Source: Competibacteraceae bacterium UBA3908
GTDB lineage: Bacteria; Pseudomonadota; Gammaproteobacteria; Competibacterales; Competibacteraceae
DNA: 10,315 nucleotides
Direction of reading: 5' to 3'
Assembly (NCBI GenBank): GCA_002391525.1
Contig: DGFE01000023.1
Coordinates: 59,496 to 69,810, forward strand
Part shown: piece by piece, positions 1 to 5,988 of the stretch
Position numbering within the stretch: the stretch's first letter is position 1
Layout: the number at the start of each line of letters is the position of its first letter
Notes under the pieces: generated by a model
The model's database searches: none
Told to the model about the DNA's origin: nothing
What the model saw: only the letters and a program-made list of their open reading frames with translations
Translations under genes and position numbers: made by a program

Positions 1-713
1 CGGCAGCCGCCGGATTCGCCTGGGCCACCAAGGGCCTGGCGCATGGCGGCGGCCGATTTCTGCACGAGGTCACGGCGGACCTGCTGGGCGAGGCATGGCC
101 GACGGCGGTGATCTCCGGTCCCAGTTTCGCCCGCGAGGTCGCACTCGGCCTGCCGACCGCCGTCACCGTCGCCGCGCGGGATCCGGCCCACGCCCGCCGG
201 GTGGCGGCTTTGTTGCATGGCTCCAATCTGCGGGCCTACACCAGCACCGATGTGATCGGGGTCGAGTTGGGCGGAGCGATCAAGAATGTACTGGCCATCG
301 CCGCCGGCATCGCCGATGGCTTGGGGTTCGGGGCCAACGCGCGGGCGGCGCTGATCACCCGCGGGCTGGCGGAAATGGTGCGGCTCGGCCTGGCGGTCGG
401 CGGCCAGCGTGAAACCTTCATGGGGCTGGCCGGCATCGGCGATCTGGTGCTGACCTGCACCGACGATCAGTCGCGCAACCGCCGGTTCGGGTTGGCGATT
501 GGTCGGGGCGAGACGGCCGCGACGGCTTTCGCGGCCATCGGCCAGGTGGTGGAAGGCGCGGCCACGGCGCGGGAAGCGCTGCGGCTGGCCCGGCAGCATC
601 GGGTGGACATGCCGATCACCGAGCAGGTGGACCGGGTGCTGCGCCATGGCCAGGATCCGCGGCAGGCGGTGGAAAGCCTGCTGGCGCGCGATCCGAAACC
701 GGAAACGCTCTGA
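1..713 (+). CDS. gpsA: Glycerol-3-phosphate dehydrogenase [NAD(P)+], 3' part
   Basis: This gene is cut by the left edge. The first whole codon is at 3 and 236 residues are visible before TGA at 711-713. The cytoplasmic enzyme reduces dihydroxyacetone phosphate to sn-glycerol 3-phosphate, the backbone for phospholipid synthesis. The visible part starts in the end of the NAD-binding domain (WATKGL) and continues through GPSFARE, typical of the family. The all-helical C-terminal domain follows, with AIKNVLAIAAGIADGLGFG, which carries the catalytic-type Lys, then GLAGIGDLVLTC and SRNRRFG. The family is usually about 330-340 residues, so roughly the first 100 are missing. The reading frame is intact with no sign of decay. 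It ends 33 bases from the convergent DUF2889 gene, and I see no clear terminator hairpin in that gap. The identification is firm; only the N-terminus is unseen. Confidence 0.95.
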   Translation, partial: AAAGFAWATKGLAHGGGRFLHEVTADLLGEAWPTAVISGPSFAREVALGLPTAVTVAARDPAHARRVAALLHGSNLRAYTSTDVIGVELGGAIKNVLAIAAGIADGLGFGANARAALITRGLAEMVRLGLAVGGQRETFMGLAGIGDLVLTCTDDQSRNRRFGLAIGRGETAATAFAAIGQVVEGAATAREALRLARQHRVDMPITEQVDRVLRHGQDPRQAVESLLARDPKPETL

Positions 714-746
714 ATTCGGCGGCGCGCGGCGGTCTCGGCTTCCTCG

Positions 747-1355
747 TCAGGTCAGGCAATCGTCCACGAGCGGCCGGTTTTGGATGGCCAGGTCCCGATC
801 CGGACCGGTATAAGCCCGCGGCCAGCGTTTTTTGACGACGGGGCTGTCGCTGGCCAGGGCATGGCAGGTGTTCAACACGGGCGGCGCCGGACGCTCCTCC
901 GGCGGTTTGGCGTCGTCCTCGTCGTAGCGTTTGCCGTACAGCGTCTGAAACAGGGTGGTCGCCACCGGACCCAGCAGTTCGGTCATGTGCGTGCAGCCAT
1001 CGACCCCGGCGAACAGTTCCTTGAGCTTGAGCGACCATCCCGGTCCGATGCGCACGCCGATCAGTTGCCGATAACGGCTGGTGATGGCCGGACACAGGCC
1101 GAACGGCGAACCGTCGGTGCGGGCTTCGACGTCGTGGATGCGAAACTGAGGGTCCACGGTCAGGCGGATCCACATGTCGTGCAGCGGTTCGCCGGCTTGA
1201 ATGGCTCCCCCGCGATCCTCGTTGGGAAACGGATAGGTCTTGGTGTCCACCATCCGGCCCTCGATGTCCCACAGACCGTCCTCGCGCCGGTAACCCCAGC
1301 ATTGGACGAGGCGATTGTGGAGCAGCTGGCGGGGAACGGGAGCGGAAAGCGGCAT
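747..1355 (-). CDS. DUF2889 domain-containing protein
   Basis: This encodes 202 residues. I chose ATG at 1355 because AGGAG lies 6 bases upstream and the conserved domain begins soon after it. The frame stays open upstream to 1568, but that part overlaps the DUF1289 gene in another frame. The sequence matches my memory of the DUF2889 family: GYRREDGLWDIEG (21-33), VDTKTY (36-41), GEPLHDMWIRLTVD (55-68), IGPGW (103-107) and GCTHMTELLGP (120-130). His59, Asp60, Cys121, His123 and Glu126 are possible ligand or catalytic residues, but no activity is established that I know of. The tail from about 145 is rich in Pro and charged residues and ends with NTCHAL (162-167). No signal peptide or membrane segment is visible, so it is probably cytoplasmic. 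It lies 41 bases behind the DUF1289 gene on the same strand and is probably cotranscribed with it. Family assignment is confident; function is unknown. Confidence 0.85.
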   Translation of the reverse strand: MPLSAPVPRQLLHNRLVQCWGYRREDGLWDIEGRMVDTKTYPFPNEDRGGAIQAGEPLHDMWIRLTVDPQFRIHDVEARTDGSPFGLCPAITSRYRQLIGVRIGPGWSLKLKELFAGVDGCTHMTELLGPVATTLFQTLYGKRYDEDDAKPPEERPAPPVLNTCHALASDSPVVKKRWPRAYTGPDRDLAIQNRPLVDDCLT

Positions 1356-1396
1356 GAGATTCTCCTGGCGAAAACGGTTGCGGGTCGACCGGGATG

Positions 1397-1612
1397 TCAG
1401 TCGAAAAACGTACCGTCCACGATACGCGCCAGCCGTCCTTCCAGTTCGGCGAGCACGCTGTTTTTCTGCTGGGGGGTGTAATCCCACCAGGCGGCTATTT
1501 CGTCCAGCGTGCGGAAGCAGCCCTCGCACAGTTGGGTCTGCGGGTTGATGACGCAGACGCCGACGCAAGGGGAGGGCGGATCGCTGGACGATGAGGGGTG
1601 ATCGGCGGTCAT
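1397..1612 (-). CDS. DUF1289 domain-containing small Cys-rich protein
   Basis: This encodes 71 residues from ATG at 1612. The domain SPCVGVCVINPQTQLCEGC (14-32) has Cys16, Cys20, Cys29 and Cys32, spaced CX3C-X8-CX2C. It is followed by FRTLDEIAAWWDYT (33-46), the typical DUF1289 helix, and LAELEGRLAR. In this family the four cysteines are thought to bind a metal or iron-sulfur cluster, which is inference here because no biochemistry is established. The frame remains open upstream to 1801, but that part is Arg/Ala-rich and lacks family similarity, so the short form is preferred. No strong Shine-Dalgarno precedes 1612, which leaves the start slightly uncertain. A TATCAT box on the minus strand (1662-1657) could be a -10 element, but no good -35 accompanies it. 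It is the first gene of a pair with the DUF2889 gene. Confidence 0.85.
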   Translation of the reverse strand: MTADHPSSSSDPPSPCVGVCVINPQTQLCEGCFRTLDEIAAWWDYTPQQKNSVLAELEGRLARIVDGTFFD

Positions 1613-1711
1613 GACGGGTCTGCGGGGACGGTCGCGCGGTGTCCGGAATTGTGAAAATGATACGCGCCGCACCGCAGCGAATCCATGGCTGATCTGGCCG
1701 GAAGCGGTCGC

Positions 1712-1762
1712 GGCGGTCGCATGCGAACCGCCCCGGCGGGGTGCCGTCGCCTGGGTTCGCAT
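1712..1762. repeat. Overlapping inverted repeats with mutually exclusive pairing
   Basis: ATGCGAACC (1721-1729) is exactly complementary to GGTTCGCAT (1754-1762), and CCCC/GGGG (1731-1734/1738-1741) can pair inside that loop. GGCGGT (1712-1717) can instead pair with ACCGCC (1727-1732), which competes for part of the same left arm. As RNA this would allow two exclusive folds. It sits about 75 bases upstream of the small frame at 1838 and 100 bases upstream of the DUF1289 start on the opposite strand. There is no U-tract, so it is not a classical terminator. The pairing is seen directly; any role is inference. Confidence 0.4.
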
Positions 1763-1777
1763 CGATGGGGATTGCCG

Positions 1778-1799
1778 GCCCGCTCCGGAGCCGGCGGGC
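1778..1799. repeat. GC-rich inverted repeat
   Basis: GCCCGC (1778-1783) and GCGGGC (1794-1799) are complementary around a 10-base loop. The loop region includes the perfect palindrome GCTCCGGAGC (1782-1791). It is followed by AAAA on the plus strand, and no T-run is present on either side in the right orientation, so it is not a standard intrinsic terminator. It lies 39 bases upstream of the small frame at 1838. Confidence 0.3.
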
Positions 1800-1837
1800 A
1801 AAAGGGTTGGCCGCGAAGATTTTAGGGAGTATTGGTT

Positions 1838-2005
1838 ATGGGCTTATCGAGTGTGCTGGTTAGAGCACGCGCCGCAGCGCTTTGGTCGGACGGTGGCGGT
1901 CCGGCCCTCGATCCTGTGGTGGTTTGGCGGCTCCCCGCCATCTTCGCGGCTAACCAGGTTGAGCGGGAGTACGGTTCGGGAATGCGGCGGGCACCGGGCG
2001 GCTGA
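1838..2005 (+). CDS. Possible small protein, 55 aa, unrecognised
   Basis: ATG at 1838 is preceded by AGGGAG (1824-1829) with an 8-base spacer, a good Shine-Dalgarno arrangement. The frame runs 55 codons to TGA at 2003-2005. The protein starts MGLSSVLVRARAAAL, has a hydrophobic patch (VVVWRLPAIFAANQ) and ends in a Gly/Arg-rich tail. I recognise no family and see no signal peptide or full membrane span. By hand count about 69% of third codon positions are G or C, compatible with coding but not decisive in DNA of this composition. It could be a true small protein, the stub of a degraded gene, or chance. The ribosome binding site is the main argument for it. Confidence 0.27.
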   Translation: MGLSSVLVRARAAALWSDGGGPALDPVVVWRLPAIFAANQVEREYGSGMRRAPGG

Positions 2006-2134
2006 ACCATCGATGGTCTCGACGCGGCGGCCTTCGATCCCGACTGTTTGCATCCGTTGAGGGGTCCGTTGATGGGTAAGATTGATTTGTTCAGAATTTC
2101 GATCAAGATAGCCAAAGGCGTCGGTGGGCGTAAA

Positions 2135-2172
2135 TAGGGACAAACCACTACCAGATACAAGTCCTGTCCCTG
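2135..2172. repeat. REP-like hairpin (AGGGACA/TGTCCCT)
   Basis: AGGGACA (2136-2142) pairs exactly with TGTCCCT (2165-2171) around a 22-base loop, and a flanking T/G wobble extends it. Read on the minus strand, the right half gives GTGGTTTGTCCCTATTTA. From memory this resembles GTGGTCTGTCCCTATTT sequences scattered in proteobacterial genomes, sometimes near REP-associated tyrosine transposases. No transposase gene is in the window. The inverted repeat is direct observation; the mobile-element link is recollection and weak. Confidence 0.33.
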
Positions 2173-2207
2173 TCGCCGGGATTTGACAGCACGGGTCGGT
2201 AATAAGC

Positions 2208-2233
2208 ACAAAAACAATCGGGATTGTTCTTGT
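2208..2233. promoter_or_regulatory. Near-perfect palindrome upstream of the 90-aa gene
   Basis: Arms 2208-2218 and 2223-2233 are complementary over 11 bases with one mismatch around CGGG (core AACAATC/GATTGTT). The right arm overlaps TTGTCT (2230-2235), which has a weak possible -10, TAACCT, 17 bases further on (2253-2258). No T-run follows, so an operator or RNA hairpin in the leader of the gene at 2350 is more plausible than a terminator. The promoter match is poor, and I treat it as a candidate regulatory site only. Confidence 0.27.
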
Positions 2234-2349
2234 CTGGACGTAGCACCCGGTTTAACCTTTACTTGGGCGCCATCAGGAGCGGACTGACTGTGGCGGCAAC
2301 GTGCAGTGGCGACAGGTTGTAATCCATCAATCACTCAGGAGGGAACATC

Positions 2350-2622
2350 ATGTTGACATATGAAGACTGCGTGGAGCTAAGCGATCTGACCGAGGAGGAA
2401 ATCGAGGCTATCGCGCAACACGAACATCTGCCGGAAATGGCGGCTTTGGAATTGGGAAGTTATCTGGTGCATACTGAAGAGGGCGTCCCGATGATCAAGC
2501 GCATCATTCTGGACGACATCGAGGATGCACGCCGGCATGGACACGCCCAGAAGGTTCTACAGCTCAAGCTGGTGTTGAAGCACTTCGTGGAAACCCACCC
2601 GAGTAATACGGCCAGAGCGTGA
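2350..2622 (+). CDS. Conserved hypothetical small acidic protein, 90 aa
   Basis: ATG at 2350 follows AGGAGG (2337-2342) with a 7-base spacer, an excellent ribosome binding site. The 90-residue product is acidic in its first third (YEDCVELSDLTEEEIEAIAQHEHLPE, residues 4-29) and predicted helical. It continues with a hydrophobic stretch (AALELGSYLV, 31-40), KRIILDDIEDARRHGH (50-65) and LKLVLKHFVETHP (72-84). It has no signal peptide, membrane segment or metal-binding cysteine pair. I recall similar uncharacterised short proteins in other proteobacteria but know no function. It stands alone, with a long leader upstream and a hairpin (2635-2652) just downstream, so it is probably a single-gene transcript. 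It is certainly gene-like; its role is unknown. Confidence 0.85.
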   Translation: MLTYEDCVELSDLTEEEIEAIAQHEHLPEMAALELGSYLVHTEEGVPMIKRIILDDIEDARRHGHAQKVLQLKLVLKHFVETHPSNTARA

Positions 2623-2634
2623 GTGAAGCCGGAA

Positions 2635-2652
2635 CCGCCGCGGTGGCGGCGG
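2635..2652. terminator. Strong GC hairpin after the 90-aa gene
   Basis: CCGCCGC (2635-2641) and GCGGCGG (2646-2652) form a perfect 7-pair stem with loop GGTG, starting 13 bases after the stop codon at 2620-2622. A second weaker inverted repeat, CGGACCG/CGGTCCG (2672-2678/2704-2710), lies further along, before the convergent gene. Neither has a U-tract. The position suits transcription termination or 3'-end protection for one or both convergent genes, but it is not a textbook intrinsic terminator. Confidence 0.4.
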
Positions 2653-2782
2653 CTAACCGGATCCAGCCGTGCGGACCGTCAAGAGGTTATGACTATCTGC
2701 TTGCGGTCCGTCGGGACGCGAAGGATACGAACGAATCGAGGGGGGGCCGGGTTCGCGGCGTGAGGCGCGGCCCGGAAATCGT

Positions 2783-3397
2783 TCAGGATCGATCCTTGGC
2801 GAGCAGGGTTTGCACCTCGGCCAGGTTGGCCCGCCGCATGGGCCGGCCGTCGACCGGGCTGCGCGGCGCTTCCCGTTCGGCCAGCGGCGTGAAGACCGTG
2901 AGATCGATACACGTATCGCCGACGCCAAAACGAAAGACCGGCAGGCAGGCCTGGTCGCCGTTGTTCAGCTTGAGGCGGCGTTCCGAGGTTTCGAAGGGGA
3001 TGCGGTGTTCCATCAGGAACATCAGGACATCCTTGGGGGTGTCGGTGAACAGGTGCAGATGGATGTCGGCGTGTGGGCCGGCGGTGCCGTTTAGCACCGG
3101 TCCGACCAGCCTGGGCCGGAATCGCGCGAAGAAGCGCATGGCTTCCAGGGCGGTTTCGCGCAGGCCACGCAAACGAATCGCTTGATGGTCGGCATGGAAC
3201 AACCGCTGGTGGTCGATCAACGCCTGTTCGATTTCGGCATTGTCCGGCAGGATGGCCTTGTCGGTAACCGCCAGGCGCAGGGCCGCCTTGCGCTTGGCGG
3301 TCCGGAAATCCTGGATCCCTTCCTCGGCCATGAGCCGGGCGCATTCCTGCGCCAGCAAGGTCTTGAGTCGGTGGTGATCGCGGTGACGGCGGGCCAT
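2783..3397 (-). CDS. Nucleotidyltransferase-like conserved hypothetical protein
   Basis: This encodes 204 residues from ATG at 3397, preceded by CGGAG about 7 bases upstream. The frame is open to 3514, but the extra N-terminus is Pro/Arg-rich and unlikely. Residues 1-60 are helical and basic (HRLKTLLAQECARLMAEEG, then DFRTAKRKAALRL), with an ALEAMRFFARFRPRLVGPV segment at 83-101. NGTAGPHADIHLHLF (103-117) resembles the GS...D-x-D signature of polymerase-beta-type nucleotidyltransferases, with Gly104, Asp111 and His113 where the second Asp would be. CIDLTVF (163-169) could supply the third acid, Asp165. The C-terminus has SPVDGRPMRRANLAEVQTLL (180-199). The protein belongs to a family I recall only as hypothetical in proteobacteria. 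It is soluble and probably cytoplasmic. It is divergent from pilM and convergent with the 90-residue gene. Whether it catalyses anything is uncertain given the altered metal site. Confidence 0.75.
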   Translation of the reverse strand: MARRHRDHHRLKTLLAQECARLMAEEGIQDFRTAKRKAALRLAVTDKAILPDNAEIEQALIDHQRLFHADHQAIRLRGLRETALEAMRFFARFRPRLVGPVLNGTAGPHADIHLHLFTDTPKDVLMFLMEHRIPFETSERRLKLNNGDQACLPVFRFGVGDTCIDLTVFTPLAEREAPRSPVDGRPMRRANLAEVQTLLAKDRS

Positions 3398-3562
3398 GGG
3401 CAAACTCCGGCGGGCGAGGACGGCGGGCTGACGGCGAGGGTAGCAACGAACGCCAAACCGGATCAACCGCGGCGGATCATGCCGGGCCAGCCGCGGCTCC
3501 GGCGGGCGTGGCATTATCGTCCGAATGGCGTGAAACTTCCCGGCGTTTTAGACCGAGTTGTT

Positions 3563-3571
3563 TGCTATATT
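3563..3571 (+). promoter_or_regulatory. Candidate extended -10 promoter for pilMNOPQ
   Basis: TGCTATATT (3563-3571) fits the extended -10 pattern TGnTATAAT with one mismatch, and stands out in GC-rich surroundings. No convincing -35 lies 16-18 bases upstream (CGTTTT or GTTTTA), which an extended -10 can tolerate. It is 51 bases upstream of the pilM start, in the only sizeable non-coding gap (3398-3621) before the operon. The motif is seen; its use is inferred. Confidence 0.42.
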
Positions 3572-3621
3572 CACAAGGTGCGTTCGATTCGTCCATTACT
3601 GATCAGTTGAGGAAGCGTAAC

Positions 3622-4725
3622 TTGGCTCTGTTCAAGCGTAAAGAACCCATGCTGGGTATCGACATCAGTCCCTCGGCGGTGAAGCTGATCGAACTGAGCC
3701 GTTCCGGACAGCGGTTCCGGGTCGAGGCCTTTGCGGTCGAACCCCTGGGCGAAGGCATGATGGAAGACCGCAATCTGACCGATCCCGGCGAAGTCGGGGA
3801 GGCGATCAAGCGGGCGTGGCGCAAGTCCGGCACTCGATTGCGTCGCGCGGCCGTCGCCGTGCCGACCTCCAGCGTGATCACGCGCGCCGTGCCGATGCCC
3901 GCGGATTTCAAGGAGAGCGACATCGAAGCCAACATGTCAATCGAGGCGTCCCAGTACATTCCCTATCCCATCGAGGAAATTTACCTGGATTTCGAGGTGA
4001 AGGGCCCATCCCAGGCCAACAGCGAAATGCAGGATGTCATGCTGGTCGCTTCCCGCCGGGAGAACGTGGATACGCGGGAAGCCGCCCTCAAGGAGGCCGG
4101 GCTGGTTCCGGCAGTCGTGGATGTGGAAGTCTATGCCCTGGAAAACATGTACCGGCTGCTGATCGACAGCCTGCCCAAGGCGAGCGATGCGGGTGGGCAG
4201 ATCAGCCTGGCCAAAGCGCGAGAGAGCCTGACGGCATTGGTGGACATCGGCGCGACCATCACCAATCTGTACATCTTGCAGGGAGATCGCGTCATTTTCA
4301 CCCGCGAGCAGGGGTTCGGCTGCGACCAGCTCACCGTCCGGATCGCCGAATCCTATGGCCTGCCCCGCGAGCAGGCCGAACAAATGAAGCGTTCCGGCCA
4401 GGTGGCCGACGATTTCGCCACCATGATTCTCGAGCCTTTCAAGCAGATGCTGGCCGAACAGATCGGGCATGGTTTGCAGTTCTTTTTTTCCTCCGACCAG
4501 TATGTTTCCGGTCGCTATAATGTGGATACTATTGTGCTGGTTGGCGGGGGCGCCATGATCGTGGGGTTGGACCGCGTGGTTGCGGATGTGTTGGGCATTA
4601 CCACGGTCGTGGCCAATCCTTTCAAGAACATGGGCAGCGCCCCGAAGGTGAACAGCAGCGCTTTGTTGCGCGACGCACCGTTGCTGGCGGTCGCTGGTGG
4701 ACTGGCCCTGAGGAGCTTCGACTGA
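3622..4725 (+). CDS. pilM: Type IV pilus inner-membrane platform protein PilM
   Basis: This is an actin-like, ATP-binding cytoplasmic protein that docks on the N-terminus of PilN and connects the alignment subcomplex to the pilus motor. I chose TTG at 3622: GAGGAAG (3609-3615) lies 6 bases before it and the product then starts MALFKRKEPMLGIDIS, as PilM proteins do. An ATG at 3649 would remove the usual N-terminal basic segment, and the in-frame ATG at 3508 has no family similarity before 3622. The resulting 367 residues compare with about 350 for the family. Visible motifs are LGIDISPSAVKLIEL (11-25, phosphate-1-like loop), VDIGATITNLYIL (207-219, phosphate-2-like) and VLVGGGAMIVGLDRV (305-319, adenosine-type loop), with VVANPF near the end. 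It is first in the operon, with pilN starting one base after its stop. Confidence 0.94.
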   Translation: MALFKRKEPMLGIDISPSAVKLIELSRSGQRFRVEAFAVEPLGEGMMEDRNLTDPGEVGEAIKRAWRKSGTRLRRAAVAVPTSSVITRAVPMPADFKESDIEANMSIEASQYIPYPIEEIYLDFEVKGPSQANSEMQDVMLVASRRENVDTREAALKEAGLVPAVVDVEVYALENMYRLLIDSLPKASDAGGQISLAKARESLTALVDIGATITNLYILQGDRVIFTREQGFGCDQLTVRIAESYGLPREQAEQMKRSGQVADDFATMILEPFKQMLAEQIGHGLQFFFSSDQYVSGRYNVDTIVLVGGGAMIVGLDRVVADVLGITTVVANPFKNMGSAPKVNSSALLRDAPLLAVAGGLALRSFD

Positions 4726-4726
4726 C

Positions 4727-5299
4727 ATGACGCGCATCAATTTGCTGCCTTGGCGAGAAGCGCGCCGGACCCGGCGGCAGCGTGAGCTGGTCTTCATGCT
4801 GGCGGCGGCGGCGTTGGTCGCGATGGGGATCGTGTTCCTGGTGCATACCGAAATCGCCAACCGTATCCAGTATCAGCAGGAACGCAACAACTACCTGCGC
4901 GGCGAGATCGCCCGGCTCAAGAAGGCGGCCGAGGAGTTGCAGGAGTTGCAGAAGACCAAGAACCGGCTGGTGGAGCGTCTGAACGTCATCCAGAAATTGC
5001 AGGCGAGCCGTCCCGGCATGGTGCGGATGCTGGATGAACTCGTGCGGCTGATTCCGCAGGACATTTACCTGACCGCCTTCAAGACCGCCAACAATCAGGT
5101 GGTTCTCAACGGGATCGCCCGCTCCGACAACGTGATTTCCGACTTCATGCGCAGCATCCGGGACGCCAATCTGTTCGGCGAGCCGGCGCTGCAGATTATC
5201 GAAACCCGGGACGTGAACAACGTGCAGGCGCGGGTGTTCGAGCTGATCGTTCCGCTCAAGCTGGAGCAGGGTCAGGCGAGCGCGGGGGGCAAAACATGA
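4727..5299 (+). CDS. pilN: Type IV pilus inner-membrane protein PilN
   Basis: This is a 190-residue bitopic inner-membrane protein. The cytoplasmic N-terminus carries INLLPWRE (4-11), the conserved PilM-binding motif. A basic stretch (RRTRRQR) is followed by one membrane segment (about 21-40, LVFMLAAAALVAMGIVFLVH). The periplasmic part begins with a coiled coil (about 45-85, with repeated Leu/Lys/Glu) and ends in a small ferredoxin-like domain. That domain contains DIYLTAFKTANNQVVLNGIA and VFELIVPLK, as in other PilN proteins. PilN forms heterodimers with PilO. ATG is one base after the pilM stop, with GAGGAG inside the end of pilM. The stop overlaps the pilO start in ATGA, indicating translational coupling. 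Length is normal for the family. Confidence 0.95.
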   Translation: MTRINLLPWREARRTRRQRELVFMLAAAALVAMGIVFLVHTEIANRIQYQQERNNYLRGEIARLKKAAEELQELQKTKNRLVERLNVIQKLQASRPGMVRMLDELVRLIPQDIYLTAFKTANNQVVLNGIARSDNVISDFMRSIRDANLFGEPALQIIETRDVNNVQARVFELIVPLKLEQGQASAGGKT

Positions 5300-5988
5300 A
5301 TCTATCCGAAATCAACCTCAGCGACTTCGATCTCCGGGAAGCGGGAGATTGGCCGCTGGCGGGCAAGCTGGTGCTCGTCGTCCTGGTGCTCGCCGCCGTG
5401 CTGGGGGCCGGGTATTACTTTTTCACCAGCGACCAGCTCGAGGAACTGGACCGGGTGGCCCGCGAGGAGCAGCAGCTGCGGCAGGAGTTTATCGAGAAAC
5501 AGCGGGTGGCGGCCAATCTGGAAGCGTTCCGGGCGCAACTCAAGCAGATGGAGGCGGATCTGGAGGTCATGCTGCGGCAGTTGCCGACGGGAACGGAGAT
5601 GCCGGAACTGCTGGAGAACGTGTCCGACACCGGCAAGAAAAACGGCTTGGAATTCGAGTTGTTCAAGCCCGAATCCGAACAGCCGCGGGATTTTTATGCC
5701 GCCAAGCCGATTACCATCAAGGCACGGGGAACTTACCATCAATTCGGCGCCTTCGTCAGTGGAGTGGCGGCCCTGCCGCGCATCGTGACGTTGGAGAACG
5801 CGACGTTGACCAGCTCCACCGCGGCAGCCGCCAAAGGGGCGAGAGGCGGCGCTAAGGCGGCGGATAACTCGGGATCGCTGAGCATCCAGGCCACCTTGCA
5901 GACCTATCGCTACATGGAGGAAGGCGGTGCGCCTTCGGCGGGTGGCGGCAAGGGACAGCAGCAAGGGAAGGGGGCCGCCAGGAAATGA
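5296..5988 (+). CDS. pilO: Type IV pilus inner-membrane protein PilO
   Basis: This is a 230-residue inner-membrane protein that pairs with PilN and contacts PilP in the periplasm. The short N-terminus (SEINLSDFDLREAGDWP) is typical of PilO. One membrane segment follows (about 23-43, LVLVVLVLAAVLGAGYYFF), then a coiled coil (about 48-95, with QLEELDRVAREEQQLRQEF). The C-terminal globular domain has KNGLEFELFKPE, YHQFGAFVSGVAALPRIVTL and SIQATLQTYRY. Two low-complexity stretches stand out, an Ala/Lys/Gly stretch at about 178-195 and a Gly/Gln/Lys tail from about 211 to the end. They make the protein slightly longer than the common 205-215 residues. Its ATG overlaps the pilN stop, and its own stop overlaps the pilP start in ATGA. 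Confidence 0.95.
   Translation: MNLSEINLSDFDLREAGDWPLAGKLVLVVLVLAAVLGAGYYFFTSDQLEELDRVAREEQQLRQEFIEKQRVAANLEAFRAQLKQMEADLEVMLRQLPTGTEMPELLENVSDTGKKNGLEFELFKPESEQPRDFYAAKPITIKARGTYHQFGAFVSGVAALPRIVTLENATLTSSTAAAAKGARGGAKAADNSGSLSIQATLQTYRYMEEGGAPSAGGGKGQQQGKGAARK

Larger units (their letters stand above)
1613..2349. other. 737-base stretch without a confident gene
   Basis: This region lies between the divergent DUF1289 gene and the 90-residue gene. Its first half (1613 to about 2020) is GC-rich and holds several inverted repeats (1712-1762 and 1778-1799) plus a 55-codon reading frame with a good ribosome binding site (1838-2005). A perfect 12-base palindrome, ACCATCGATGGT (2006-2017), directly follows that frame's stop. 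The second half (about 2060-2260) is visibly more AT-rich and contains a REP-like hairpin (2135-2172) and a near-perfect palindrome (2208-2233). Longer reading frames exist on both strands here, for example minus 2334-1822 and plus 1611-2060, but their translations are Arg/Ser/Pro-rich without recognisable motifs. I see no complete tRNA or CRISPR repeats. Confidence 0.6.

Noticed and set aside
1853..1985. tRNA-like fragments: GGTTAGAGCAC near 1858 resembles a D-arm and GGTTCGGGAATGC near 1974 a T-arm.
   Set aside because: They are about 115 bases apart, no acceptor stem or anticodon arm can be drawn, and no CCA end is present.
1822..2334. Long minus-strand reading frames (170 and 121 residues) across the intergenic stretch.
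   Set aside because: The translations lack motifs, are Ser/Arg/Pro-rich, have no good ribosome binding site and cross the hairpins. Open frames of this length are common by chance in GC-rich DNA.
3598..3607. ACTGATCAGT palindrome as a regulator site for pilM.
   Set aside because: Ten-base palindromes arise often by chance, and it has no second copy near the promoter; kept only as a remark under the pilM start.
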